NCBI RefSeq assembly: GCF_003286085.1
Contig: NW_020825706.1
Span: 682,001 to 746,000, forward strand
DNA from: Drosophila persimilis
Lineage: Eukaryota; Arthropoda; Insecta; Diptera; Drosophilidae
Direction: 5' to 3'
Length of the DNA: 64,000 nt
The position numbers and the translations under genes were made by a program. The notes under the pieces were generated by a model. It did not search any database, was not told the DNA's origin, and was given only the letters and a program-made list of their open reading frames with translations. This document shows positions 36,740 to 48,800 of this stretch, one piece after another; the first letter of the stretch is position 1; each line of letters begins with the position of its first letter.

Positions 36740-37732
36740 TTTACAGAAAAGATGGCAACGGGGGCGATCGTGTGGCCATCGAACCGGGCGTTCCCTGTCG
36801 CTACTGCGACCACTGCAAGCGGGGAAAGTACAACCTGTGTGCCGACATGGTGTTCTGTGCCACGCTCCGTACGATGGCAACCTTACACGCTTCTACAAGC
36901 ATGCGGCGGACTTTTGCTTCAAACTCCCGGATCATGTCAGCATGGAGGAGGGCGCCCTGCTGGAACCACTCTCGGTGGGTGTTCACGCCTGGACAAAAAG
37001 ACAAATCGGTCTGGTCACTCTGCTGGTAGGAAACCCATTAGTTTCATTAAGTGGACTTGTATTTAATATTTTCCCTCACCTAGGCCGCTCAAGCCTTGGG
37101 AGCTTCTGAGATTTTGATCACAGATTTGGTGCAGCAGCGTCTGGATGTGGCCAAAGAGCTGGGCGCCACCCACACCCTGTTGCTGGATAGGAATCAGAGT
37201 GCCGAGGATATTGTCAAAAGAGTCCATTGTACCATGAGCGGGGCCCCTGACAAGGCCGTCGACTGTTGTGGGGCAGAGAGCAGTGCTCGCCTGGCAATCT
37301 CCGTAAGCTCTCAATGAAAGGGTTTTGCTGTGGATGAAAGTAACTCTCTGACCCTCTTTTGTGCAGGCTACACGTTCCGGCGGTGTTGTCGTTATTGTGG
37401 GTATGGGAGCACCGGAGATCAAGCTGCCCTTGATCAATGCCCTGTCACGAGAGGTCGACATACGTGGCGTCTTCCGCTACTGCAACGAGTGAGTGCTATG
37501 ATGACATTTTTTCCACATTATAAATTGAGTTTTATTATGCGCTTACAGCTACTCGGCCGCTCTGGATCTGGTGGCATCCGGTAAAGTGAATGTCAAGCGT
37601 CTGGTAACACATCACTTTGACATCACCGAGACGGCGAAGGCCTTCGAGACCTCCCGCTATGGCCGTGGCGGTGCTATCAAAGTCATGATACACGTCCAGC
37701 CCAGAGATGCCAACAATCCAGTTAAATTTTGA
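36740..37732 (+). pseudogene. Sorbitol dehydrogenase pseudogene (unprocessed)
   Basis: Homology to fly sorbitol dehydrogenases (Sodh-1/Sodh-2) begins abruptly at [18 protein letters not shown], near 36768, so about 90 N-terminal residues including catalytic zinc ligands are missing. One base is lost near 36865, where VFCATP should continue to [11 protein letters not shown]; the frame resumes one register off. Around 36987-37008 the segment that should hold the NAD-binding glycine motif is deleted, leaving [14 protein letters not shown]. Downstream exons 37084-37302, 37367-37488 and 37549-37732 remain open with good splice sites ([46 protein letters not shown]). Introns are retained, so it is not a retrocopy. 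The relic cannot make an active enzyme. Confidence 0.85.
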
Positions 37733-37786
37733 ATATACATACTAGAATATATAGATAAACATAGACTTTATGGCAATGGTAATCCG

Positions 37787-38662
37787 TCAACTGCTTTCAG
37801 CAAATAGACATTCAATGTAAGCCAATGCCGCCTCGGGTGCTTTGGGCTCGCCATTGGCATCGTAGCCCAACAACTCTGGCTGCCTGCTCTGGGCAATGTA
37901 GCGCAAATATTCGCGTGTACTGTCCTGTCTCGGGCGCATCTTAAAGTCCCAGCCATCCAGACGTGAAGTGCTGAATATTGTGGCCCCATGACAGTTGACC
38001 GCCTTCGAAAACTTGTTGAATACCACGCCCAAATAGTTGTGCGACTTATTGATGATCATCACAGAGATAGTTTCGTTGGCCAGCAGAAGGGAAAGTTTCC
38101 GCAGCATTTTCAACTGCATGGGCCAGTGGTAGCAGGCAGGATCGTACAACATCACAAAGTAATCCCTGTCCTTGTGATCTTCCAAGTCAAAGTAATTTTG
38201 AGGAGGTGAATCCAATTCGGCAACGGGGGCCAGAACAACCGCCTGGAAGAGCTGATCCTGCAGCAGTTTCTCGCAAAAGTCCTTCATATTCCTGTAGTTC
38301 ACCAACCTGTTCATCTCATAGACATTGTGCTTCTTATCCTCCCCATAGATAAGAGGCGGCAAACCTGGCCGATAGCCGCCAAAGTCATTCGGTCTGAGAT
38401 TCGGATGCCAATTGCCGATGCTTTTCATGTCCCGCATCCCGAACATGATGCGACCGGCATATTCATGGGCCAGTTTGGCCATTAATTTCGCCCATTTTTT
38501 GGTAGTCACATCATCTCTGTGTCGATTATCAAAGAAGTGAAATGCCACGATTCGCGGGGGATCCAAGCTGAGTTTTTCTCCTTTGGAGCTCGCCTCTCGA
38601 AACATCCATATCAGCCAGGCATCGGAATTGTTGTCGATGGCGCAGGTTTGGACAAGTGCCAT
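37787..38662 (-). CDS. Thioredoxin-fold-like protein, degenerate active site
   Basis: Single-exon frame of 291 residues, conserved-looking in codon use, that I do not recognise by name. Two segments have the beta-alpha-beta pattern of thioredoxin folds: IVAFHFFDNRHRDD with KLAHEYAGRIMFGMRDM, and DYFVMLYDPACYHWPMQLKM with LLANETISVMIINKSHN. In the second, CYHW sits where protein disulfide isomerases have CGHC, so dithiol chemistry is unlikely. There is no signal peptide or membrane segment, and the C-terminus ends LFAESS. A DRE palindrome (38805-38812) lies about 140 bases upstream of the start. A PDI-like scaffold is inference only. Confidence 0.7.
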   Translation of the reverse strand: MALVQTCAIDNNSDAWLIWMFREASSKGEKLSLDPPRIVAFHFFDNRHRDDVTTKKWAKLMAKLAHEYAGRIMFGMRDMKSIGNWHPNLRPNDFGGYRPGLPPLIYGEDKKHNVYEMNRLVNYRNMKDFCEKLLQDQLFQAVVLAPVAELDSPPQNYFDLEDHKDRDYFVMLYDPACYHWPMQLKMLRKLSLLLANETISVMIINKSHNYLGVVFNKFSKAVNCHGATIFSTSRLDGWDFKMRPRQDSTREYLRYIAQSRQPELLGYDANGEPKAPEAALAYIECLFAESS

Positions 38663-39284
38663 TTGTTGTTACTTGTTATCTGATAATAGAACAAGAAACG
38701 GAGATCGTTTATATTACCAAATTTGTCGGCGAATTTCACAACAGTAAAAAGCTCTGCGGGAGCTTTTCAGCTGTTGTTTCAGGCCATCACTAAGCATATC
38801 GGGATATCGATAAATCGCAATTTGAAATTCAAAATAAATAACGGCTAGAGTCTTTATCTCTTAAGATAAAAATATCATGGTGCGTTTTAATTTATTATTT
38901 GTGTCCCTGAATATGAAAATATGATAAAGATAATTAAATAACTATGCGTCCCACATAAACAATAAAGCTGTAGATTCGGGGAACTTGTGGATAAAAAAAA
39001 CCGCTTCAACCTAAAACTAGAAATAATAGTTTCTTAACTGGTGCGCTGCATGTTGTATTTTGTGTCTCTACCCATTGCTTAAGTCAATCTAATGATTATG
39101 TTATCATTAGAAAAACCCGCACGCAGAACCGAAAACTAATTAACAGCTAAGCTATGCTTAATATTATTTACATGGTGTGGTAAATATATATATAAAAATA
39201 GAAAATACACTGTATATATTCTGTCTACCAGAAGTGCCACTACAATAGGTAGAACCATTAACCCCAGTTGGTTGCCATTAACAT
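38663..39284. other. Spacer upstream of thioredoxin-like gene, downstream of Tpc1
   Basis: 5' flank of the 38662 gene and, from about 39180, probable Tpc1 3' UTR. No coding frame. Confidence 0.5.
38805..38812. promoter_or_regulatory. DRE palindrome TATCGATA
   Basis: Perfect TATCGATA about 143 bases upstream of the start codon at 38662, in the position expected for a DREF/BEAF-32-dependent core promoter. Confidence 0.5.
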
Positions 39285-40268
39285 CTAGAACCGCACTTGC
39301 TTGAGCTTGTCGTAAATGCTAAAATACAAGGCCGTCGTCAGGCTTGACTTCAGCAGTGTGGGGGCCACGCCCTTGTACAGCCCGCGAACGCCCTCTTGAC
39401 GCACGGTCAGCCGTAAACAATCCCAAACGCCGTGGCACTGCAGCGTCTGGCCAAACGTCTGTCGATTCGACTCGAAGCCCTGGATCTGCAGGCGTTTCTT
39501 GATCAGATCGAAGGGATACACAATCGTCTTGGACAGCATACCCGATGAGGCGCCCAGTGCGAGGAGCGTCCAGGTGGGCAGCTTGCTGCGATCCCCCACC
39601 TCGAAGAAGACACAAGCCCAGTCGCTGAACAGGCGATACGCCATAAAGTTGGTGCCCATCAGCGGGGCAATCTGTAGCAGGGCCGACGAGAGTCCACGGT
39701 ACATGCCGCGTGGTCCCTCCTGGTGCACAATGGCGGAAACGGCACGCGTGGCATTCCTATAGCCCTTGCTGGTGTCCTGGGCAATCAGACGCGTTCGTAT
39801 AACATCCAGCGGCGTGGAGATGATAACCGCAGCACCGCCAGCAGCGGCGCCGCACAGGAAATTCGACAAGTGCTGGTGATCCTTGAGGTAGTGCGTCTGA
39901 TTGGCCTGAAGACTGAGCTGTTCATATGTCCAGAACTGACAGATCCCGTACATAATGGACAGCACCTGGGCGGGATTGTGGCCCTTCCAGAAGGCCAGCA
40001 CTCCCTCCTCGCGGTATATCGTCTTCACCGCCTGTGTAATGGAGATGTATTTCGATGCCTGTCGTGTGCCCGTGGACTGGCTCTTGCCCAGCGGCTCTAC
40101 CTGCAGCTGAAAGCGTATCTTTAGCACGTCCAGAGGTTGGCAGGTGGAACGGGTTATGGCCGCCGACAGGCCTCCAGCCACAATCTGATGCAGTTGCTCG
40201 CGCGTACTATGCCTGCGTCGCGGACTTGGCGAGGGGCTGGTTGTGGTGGTGCCTGTTGTTACCGCCAT
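39285..40268 (-). CDS. Tpc1: Mitochondrial thiamine pyrophosphate carrier
   Basis: Inner-membrane SLC25 carrier that brings thiamine pyrophosphate into the matrix. Uninterrupted frame of 327 residues, the family size. Three ~100-residue repeats each carry the carrier signature: [22 protein letters not shown] and [11 protein letters not shown], with the partner motifs [19 protein letters not shown] and [10 protein letters not shown]. The N-terminus is Thr/Ser/Pro-rich, then [20 protein letters not shown]. Closest in my recollection to fly Tpc1 (CG6608) and vertebrate SLC25A19; its paralogue Tpc2 is the alternative. The gene lies just downstream of an alpha-arrestin in the same orientation. The leader upstream of 40268 is rich in GT repeats. 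Confidence 0.88.
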   Translation of the reverse strand: MAVTTGTTTTSPSPSPRRRHSTREQLHQIVAGGLSAAITRSTCQPLDVLKIRFQLQVEPLGKSQSTGTRQASKYISITQAVKTIYREEGVLAFWKGHNPAQVLSIMYGICQFWTYEQLSLQANQTHYLKDHQHLSNFLCGAAAGGAAVIISTPLDVIRTRLIAQDTSKGYRNATRAVSAIVHQEGPRGMYRGLSSALLQIAPLMGTNFMAYRLFSDWACVFFEVGDRSKLPTWTLLALGASSGMLSKTIVYPFDLIKKRLQIQGFESNRQTFGQTLQCHGVWDCLRLTVRQEGVRGLYKGVAPTLLKSSLTTALYFSIYDKLKQVRF

Positions 40269-41425
40269 TTCGTTACGTTGACCAATACGAAAATGAATGC
40301 CTGCTCGCTGCCTGTCTGCGGTGGCGGCTGTGTTTGTGCCTGGGTGTGTGAGTGTGTGTGCGTGTTTACTCGTGCGGATTTCACTTTTATTGCTGCGACT
40401 GACTCCTCAATGGCATTTCTGTAAATCACAAACAAAACCAACAGCATTATTAGTAGTTTTCTTCATGTTTTTGGCTATTCAAAACTATTCAAAGGTGCGG
40501 CCTGTTTACACACTCATCAACATTATGATTGCAAAAGATGGGAAGATGATTGGGGTAGGGGGGGCTCAAAAACTTACTAGAGTCATGCCCAGTGGAGCCG
40601 CACGGATGTCATTTACTTGTTGTCTGTTTTTCTGGGGGCTATGCTCGCCTGCGCACCAATTTGTCCATGCTCCAACTCTGACTCTAGCGCTTCCTCAACT
40701 ATTCATTCATTGATTTGAGTGAGTGACTGGCGGCTGACCAGCAAGCCAGGGGGTATCTGGGTTTATCAGCGATTTCACTTTTCGTCGTTGTTCGTCGCCC
40801 GTCTGTTGTCCGTCGTTGTTGCTAGCTGTTGTTGATGCTGCCAAGATAAAGAGACAAAAGGCTCTCTGTTGCATATTGGGAATGCATAATGACTGCGGGA
40901 ACTGGCCACTGGGCACTGGGAATGTCTTACCGTTAAGTATCTCCAAAAATGTGGCGACAACCGTCCACAGCGTCCGTACACGGGGAGAGTGCAGCAGTAA
41001 ATGATTCGGCGGCGAAGCTTCTTCATTACAAGCAAAGGCCCGTGGATTGCGTCAAAACTTTCTTTTCGCGGGGCATTCGTTCGATCGGCTTGTCTGTGCG
41101 CGCGTGTGTGTTTCCGAGAGAGCGTGTAATAGTTTGGTATGAGCTGTAGATGCAGTTATGTCGCACTCCGTTGCTCATATTTGGCCCGCTTCCCACTTTA
41201 AAACTGGTTTCTTTTAAAAACAACAAAAAGTTCGGCCTCTAATTACGTCGTCAAGTGCACGCCATCAGCTGCTCGGCGCTGTCCACTTTCGTTAGGTCTG
41301 GCAACGCTATACCGATAGACCGGAGCAGTGTCAAGGGCACAGCGCTGCCACTGCAGGCGCGCTTTCAGTTTTATTTGAAAAATGGCTTAAAAAATATAAT
41401 ACAAAATCGTGTAAATATAGGGGTT
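40269..41425. other. Tpc1 5' region and alpha-arrestin 3' flank
   Basis: Probable Tpc1 leader/promoter with GTGT-rich patches near 40340-40365, and the 3' flank of the 41426 gene. No real coding frame. Confidence 0.5.
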
Positions 41426-43924
41426 CTACTTCCAGCCAATGCCAGCCGGGGGAGCAGCACCTGGTGCACTGGGCGTTGGCTGATACCCGGGCGGTATGCT
41501 AAAGCCAAGAACTTCAAAGTGACCTCCACCAGGAGCAGCCGCCGGCACCGGTGCGGGCGAGTTGGTCGGATATGGGGGTATCTTTTGAGGGCCTGGGGCT
41601 GTGGGCTTGGCCACTGGCGTTACTGGATTGGGCGCATATGGTAGAGGAGCCACTGGCGGTGTGTCTTCAGCCCTTGGATACAGACTGGGGGTAGCTGCAG
41701 GAGCTCCATTGGCGGCATTTCCAGGCTGGCCGAACGTGTACACCGGATAACGTGGCTTGAATGTGCTGGACTCGAACTGTTCGTCGCTCACATCCTCCTG
41801 GAAGATCGGGGCACCTAACAAGAGAAGAATGAAATGTTATACTGAGAGGAAATATCATCTGGGAGCCTTCCACCTACCAGGATAACTGTTGACACTGCCA
41901 TTGGAGGACGCAGTCTGCCCGGGTCCCTTGTCCTCGCCACTGCCCAGTAGCGGCAATGTGCCGATGGTCACTGGAAAGTCCACCACCAGATCCCCGCCGC
42001 CATGAAGACGAAAGGTTTTGGCTATAAACCGAAGCGTATAGCTAACGCGTATGGGGTCCCGTTCCCCCACCGTGGTGGGTGTTGTGGGGGGCACCAGGAG
42101 ATACTCATCGAACTGGGCCTTGTTGTGTTTCACCACCTCGCCGCAGTGCATATCCGCAATGCGGGATTCGGTGGATTTCAGCTGCTCCTTGTTCGTGGAA
42201 TTGGCCCGATATGTGACATTCTTGAGGAGGCGCACTTTGACATCCTGGCATTGGACGTCCGACTGATTGTCGAGCACCAGATGAAAGTGTATCTTCTGGC
42301 CGGGCACATACCCACTGTACGAGGTGCTCACATCCATGACCATCGGCTTGTTGGCACCAAAAATGGAGCCCCACCAGAAGGACTTCTCCTCAATGCGTTT
42401 CAGGGGTTGCTAAAAGGATCAATGGAATGGCATTGGAGACTGATATGATATGATCTGATCTGGATGCACCTACCGCATTCTCCCTCTTGGTGTTCAAATC
42501 GTGTGGCAGTATCACAGTGAAGCACTGCTTGAAGATATTATTGTAGCGCACCGATCGATCTATGGTGAGGGTCACCTCATGCTTGATCTGTCCGTGGCTG
42601 CCATTGAAGGAGGTTGGGGCATTCGGTGGGATGGTCGTGTGAAAGGGAAACACAAACTTGCCCTTCGGCAGCTCCAGCTGTGAGCCACCGCTCTGGCCGT
42701 ACACATACTTATCGCTGCTATAGTAGATCTCTGTACTGGTGTGCGTCTCCATTGATTTTGTAGTCTTGCCATCATCGCCGGGCTTCTCCACACTCTCCTG
42801 CCAGCGCGTCTCCCCATATCCATTTATTGTTATAAATATCGCTGTAATTGAATTAATTTCGGATGTACTACGAGTATGGGTATACAGAGGGCACTCTTCT
42901 GGGGCGGAAACTCAAAGTTTGAGAGGTTTTTTGGTCTACAAAAACTACAAAGATTTCCTTGGAAATATATTTTCTCTGGCTGAGTTTTCACTGTAACATT
43001 TCGTAATCTACAATTATGCATTGCATTTAATTGCATTTGACATGCCTTGGCCTCTTTGGAATTAATTTTTTGATGGATTATACGCTGGCTATACTATATA
43101 CACGAATAATTCAAATAATCAAAAAACATTAGATGGGTGTATACGATATGATTGAAGTATAAGAATGCTGGCATTATGATTACCTCTATCAAATGATATC
43201 CTAATACTTTCCTAACTCTTCTGCATGGACACCATCATGCGTCATGCGGCATCGCCCCTCGGTCGGCTTTGTGTCGCTGCAGACTTTTCACTCTGGATAT
43301 TTAAGCGATAAGAAATACTCAGAAATAAACATAGAATATATCCGACTACAATCACTTTGCAGTCATTCCAAGCGTTCTGTTTATTTTGTCTTTTTCTGCA
43401 TAAAAACGACTCCAGTGTCGGCGTCCAGTAAACCGAATCAAATACCTAATAATAATATAACCAGCCGCCCGTAATTTCAAGCCCCAAACTAGTTTTTCCA
43501 GCGGCTATCAGATATCGCAAGCCAGTCAGCCAGGCAGCCGCTCGGATATACACACTAACAATCAAAATCTGCCGGCAGCAATACACAAAAGATACAACAA
43601 CAATAGAAACAATATAAATGACGACGCGACTACTAATGAAGCCCACAGCACAGTCCCCAGTTCCCAGTTCCCATACGCAACGAAATTGGATGGCCAGCAG
43701 CATATAACCATGACGTCATGGACAAAGAGTGCTTCCTACCACCAGCCATCGGCCATCAGAGAACTACGTCTTGGAGTTGGGGAGTAGGAGAGGGGGCCCC
43801 AGAACTTACAGCGAATGGTTTTTGGACGGTCCGTTGTGAGCTCAGCAGTTCCGGATATCACCTGGCCTGCGTGATATACCCCCAAGGGGTTATTATCAAA
43901 GGCAAAGGTTACTTTGCTGCTCAT
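41426..43924 (-). CDS. Alpha-arrestin (arrestin domain-containing protein) with PPxY
   Basis: Exons 43810-43924, 42474-42841, 41878-42409 and 41426-41814; phases agree and give 467 residues. N-terminal arrestin domain: [29 protein letters not shown], then [20 protein letters not shown] with [20 protein letters not shown]-terminal arrestin domain from [20 protein letters not shown] to [15 protein letters not shown]. The tail is Pro-rich and contains PPGY (~446-449), a PPxY motif that in alpha-arrestins recruits Nedd4-type HECT ubiquitin ligases to membrane cargo. The exon 1-exon 2 junction (RPKTIR then [11 protein letters not shown]) uses the same phase and position as the second arrestin gene at 45812. 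The first intron is 968 nt. Confidence 0.9.
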
Positions 43925-45811
43925 CTTATCGAAGTTTCGCGGAGAGGCAACGCCTTAGCGACGGTATCAGACAGTGCCAGGATATTTGCAAATGACAAAG
44001 GTTTGGTTTTTATTGATAAAAGCAAGGCAGCAAGCAACAGCAACAGCAGGGGAAGCGAGCGGCTCCGGGGCTCCACAAATAACGAACACCACACACCACG
44101 CGATGGACCGAACGCGAGCTGCAAAATTCTGATACTGACAGCAAAAGCTGATTTCAAGCGTGTGTATATGTGCTTGCAGGAGAGAGATAAACGCTGGACT
44201 GCGCAGAACATAAACTGGGGAAGCACAACAATAAATGTATTTGTATTTTTAAAATGTATGATATATGTATAACGACAAATAAAACAAGGTTCTTCGTTTT
44301 AAATTGTTAAAGTCATAAACAAAATTCAAATGAAAGACTTTTAGCGCCAACTGCTGGATGGCAGCGCCAGTCAACAGCTGTTTTTCTTTGAAGAAATGAG
44401 CATACCCTGGTGAAAAGGATATTATAGAATTGAGGAATGTTTGTCATCCCAGGAGTCTATTATTGCAGGATATGTTGTAAAGCTATCTCAACGAAATATT
44501 ACAGTTCATGGCTTACTTACAGAGACCATGAATAGGTATCGGGGTCTCGATATTTACAAGACCCTACACATATGCATTAATACATACATACATATGTCTA
44601 ATTTCTTTCAATTTCTTTATTAATTACGTTTAAAATCAGATGGGAAAACAGTATCTTTATATGTTATATTAACGGAATGGGGTATATCTATGCACAAACT
44701 CCAGTTGACTTGAAATTTCATACTCACTTACGGCGCTTTTCATTCTCATTTACGTTGCCGCTGTTTTGTTGTTGACCTTTTTTGCTTAAACCTTGTTTTA
44801 GTCTAAATACAATAAATTAGAGAACTTAAAAGTAGTTAATCTTGTGGAAAACTTATTCATTAATGGCCTAAAATTATGTGGGCAGAGCTAAAGGTTTTAG
44901 TTAGTCAGCATTATTTAATGGAATATCAAAATTGAGGAATAGGAACGACTTTTCTCTCGTTCTATTTGTTGGACCTTTTTCGTAAAAACCTTTTTTAGGC
45001 AAAATCCAAGACAAGCAAATATTTAAAACAAACCAGTCAAGTAGACAATAGTTTCATTAGTTGGATACAATTATGTGGGCAGAGCTGAAAGATCTATCTA
45101 GATAGTAATATTTGACGGAATATTATAATCGAGGAATATGGTTTTCAATCCATGACGGAGAACGATTAACCTATTATAAGCCAAGGGGGTATTTCAATTT
45201 GTCACCGAAAATAATCAATCAATTTAATAATGTTAGTGCAGTTCAGGTGAAAGATAACGTGGTTTTACAAGAAGAATTTCTAATCGTTAATATTCTCCCG
45301 ACATTTTCCTCAGGTAGTTGAATTATTTATATAGAGGGGGCTTTAGTGGGCTAAGTTCGTGACTTTACTATAGTGTTGGTAAGGAACCAAAATTGAAACA
45401 AAAACAATAATTGGCAAGCTAGAACCTCGTTTATAAGAAATTTAATTATTTAACCATTTATGGCACCTTTAATCGAATTCAATTACACAGGGCCGAGTGT
45501 GTGTGTAGTCGCATCTGTGGACAGCTCGGGGCCCGCCCTGGTTGTGTCAAATTAGCGTGAAATAGTTAGTAAATTGACAAAGAAGTGGCCAAATCGGAAA
45601 GCTCTCTTCCGCGGTTGTATGTAGTAAATCGTCCAAATCGTTGTAGTTGTAGTAATTCTGCATATATATATATATATAGACCAAGGGTGCGGCGCGGGTG
45701 TGAAGGTGTGCTGCAGTGCGGTGCAGTTGCTGCGTTTCCATGTTGCGGCATTTTAATGACGAAATTATTTTTGGATAAGTGTTTAATGAGAGCAGCCATC
45801 GAATTGTCAGA
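43925..45811. other. Spacer between head-to-head alpha-arrestin genes
   Basis: Shared 5' region of two divergent arrestin genes. It contains a degenerate ~200-bp tandem repeat (about 44570-45165) and an AT dinucleotide run at 45662-45679. No convincing gene. Confidence 0.5.
44768..45165. repeat. Degenerate ~200-bp tandem repeat
   Basis: Two adjoining units share GTTGTTGACCTTTTTT/TTGTTGGACCTTTTTC, then ATTATGTGGGCAGAGCT (44871 and 45070) and GGAATAT-x-ATTGAGGAATA/GGAATATTATAATCGAGGAATA, about 199 bases apart. A more diverged third unit may precede them from about 44570. Confidence 0.7.
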
Positions 45812-48800
45812 ATGGAAAGTGAACGGTTACGTATCACACTGGACAATCCCGACGGGATCTACTTTGCCGGCGACATCATACGCGGAGAGATCTGGATGAA
45901 TGTGAACAAGCGGACGAAGATTCGCGGTAAGTCATAGTTGGTTTCTGGGAACAAGCCGAGCTTGAATTATAGAAGTCGCAATGACTCAGGGCTTTGGTTT
46001 GTCATTTGGTTCGAATCCATTGTTCGCGCGGGACGGCAGTTGTAGTGGACTTTCGTTATGGCCCCATTGGCATTAACAAAGAACTTCGCAAAGCACAGCA
46101 GCCATTTTACAGTGTACTACTGCTGCCGCTTGACCATGATGATATCGCTCTCGCACTCTTCCCCTTTCGCACGAAAATTCGTTCAATTGCCTTTTGCACT
46201 TGCGTTTCATTCATCGATAAGCATTCCATTGCTGTTGCACTCCGGGCATTTGCTCTCGTTTAGCGGTAGCATTTGTTTCAGGAAATGGCAAACGCATTTC
46301 ATTAGGCCCCAAGGCGAGAGAAAGAGAGAGAAGCGCAAGCGTTGTTCTTGTTACCTCCGTCTGTTTGTGTGCCAAAAATGCCGTAATAATGGGTGAATCG
46401 CAAGCCTGGTCTCTGAGGGCAATCAGAGCGGCGCGCGCTCTCAGCACAGTCAAGGCTAAAAAAAAAGAGTGGGTTCATCTACGACATTTCCATCAACTAC
46501 CTTAGTAAATAAACTTATTTTTGCATGATACCATTTGAATGTTGTTTAAAAGTCTATGAATTATGTGATTAAAGAAAATTACTAGTAAAATCTTAATATG
46601 AATAAGACCGACACTGCCTAGTGTTTCGGCCCGCCAGTGTAGTTCGTTTGGCTCTCTGTTGTGATTTGCCTCTGTGTGTGCAGGTGTACGCGTGTAGCAG
46701 CTGACTTGACTGTGTGCGAGAGAGTTGGTACTCGCCAAAAGGGAGCGCCACACCATCCACACCATCCCCTCTGGCAGCTTTCAAGTTTGAGTGCGCTACG
46801 CAGCAAAGTGAAGGGCATTTGTGTGTCATTTGGAGGGAAGCCACAAATGTGGACTCCACATACTATTAAGCGTAGTTAGTAGAATAGTCGAAAGTTCAAT
46901 TATCAGCGCACAGTATAACAAAACGCGATTTATTATCAGAGCACATAGTACAAAAACGAGTACAAAAAGATGTTTATACAAAAATGGGGGGGAACAATAC
47001 ACTTTTTATGAGGGGGAATGTTTTGTATACTCGGGTGTCGCTGGCTACAAATACAAATACAAATACAAAAGAAAGAAGTACATTTAGTTAGACGCATAGT
47101 TCGTATCGCTTTCACATTGTAAGGCTTCGCAATTACATTTAATTAGACTCGTGCTCCTTCTCCATCCTGTTCCACACATATTGTAGATGCATACATATAC
47201 ATACACTCGTAAATATGTTTGGGCTTAATTGAACACATTGTTCTTATCATTGATTTGTGCACAATTGAAGAAATTCTATTCGGAATTAACCGGTTTGGCC
47301 GCCTATCCTTGGACCTTATCCTTGAGGAAGCGTTCGACGCGTGGCCAAATCTCTTTGGTCTCACGCCCCTTGAAACTGGTGACCAGACCACGTTCCGCAT
47401 ACCAGGCCAAAACCGGACTCATCAGCTCGTCATATAACTGCAAACGTTTGGCCACCACCTCGGGCTTGTCGTCCTCACGCTGGGTCAACGGCTCGCCCGT
47501 CACATCATCCTTTCCAGGCACCTTGGGATCATCGAAGCCAATGTTGTACACTCGGCCGGATGGTGCGTGAATCCAACGATTCTTGACACGGCAAATGATT
47601 ACATCGTGTGGAATGTTCAGATTGATAACGGCATCGATTTGCTCCCGTGCGGACAGAATATCCGCCTGGGCACTGTTGCGTGGGAAACCATCCAGAATGT
47701 ACGACTTGTTGCCCACCTCTCGGATGCGGGCCAGCATCGTCTTTGTGACTATCTCATCGGGCACCAGTTGGCCAGAGTTGATGAACTGTTGCGCCTTCTT
47801 GCCCAGATCCGTATTATTGATAATGTTCTGGCGCAATATATCGCCCGAGGAGATGTGCAGGAATCCAAAGGTTTTAACAATACGTTCGGAAATGGTTCCC
47901 TTGCCGGAGCCGGGGGCTCCGATTATCACAGCACGAAAGATTTTCGAATACATAATAGCTTTGTTTCTGATCTATTTCTGCTGAAAATAGATGGAAAAGA
48001 GAGTTCACATGAGGTGCAAGTGTGTTTTGTGTTGGGGTTAGTAACTGATAAACGGATAGAGTACTCGAAGAACCAAAAATAGGAAGCACTTGTTGGCCAT
48101 TTCAAACGTTCTTTATGGGCCAGTAAGTTTTGCTGATTAGATTATCAAGGCACTCAACAAAAACATGTATTCCGATACTCAATAGTGAAGGTTAAATATT
48201 TAATAGTTTATGTAGTATTTTTATGACTAAACACAGGAAAATTATTGATAAAAGTGTAGATACGTGGGATTGTAATAATAGCTGCTTTAATTGTAGTGCA
48301 AAACTTTTTCTCAACACAAATTTGCGATAAATGCCGGTTTTATTCCACTTCACTACGCACACCACAAATCATTCGGGATATGCGTGGCCATAGGCCGCAT
48401 GGCAACAAGTGTACCGCACCCCGAAGAGCAAACACTAGCAACAACAACAACTAAACGAAGAGTAAGAGTAAGAATACGAATAAGAGCAAGCGTGGCTTCT
48501 GGATTTTATATTCTTTGTCTTTCTCATAGCAGATGTTTGTTGTTGTTTTTGGTCGCGCTTATCGTTCAAAGTCCAAGCGGAAAATTATTTAAAAAAAAAC
48601 GTTTCAATGTCGGCGCGTGTTTCCTTAATTTTTTCTTTTTTTTTTTTTTATTGCGCCTGCACTTTGTCGCATATGTTTTCTGCATTTTTTGCAACACCTT
48701 GCACTTTTATGTGTGTGTTTGTTGTTGTTCTTTGTTTTGTTATGTAAAGAAACTTGAAGAATTTATGCATATGTATGCATATTTGTCACACTTACACGGC

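Noticed and set aside
45112-45321. 69-residue plus-strand frame
   Set aside because: Falls partly in a degenerate tandem repeat; no domain, no splice context.
46000-46030. GGTTCGAATCC-like word resembling a tRNA B box
   Set aside because: No matching A box, acceptor stem or terminator around it.
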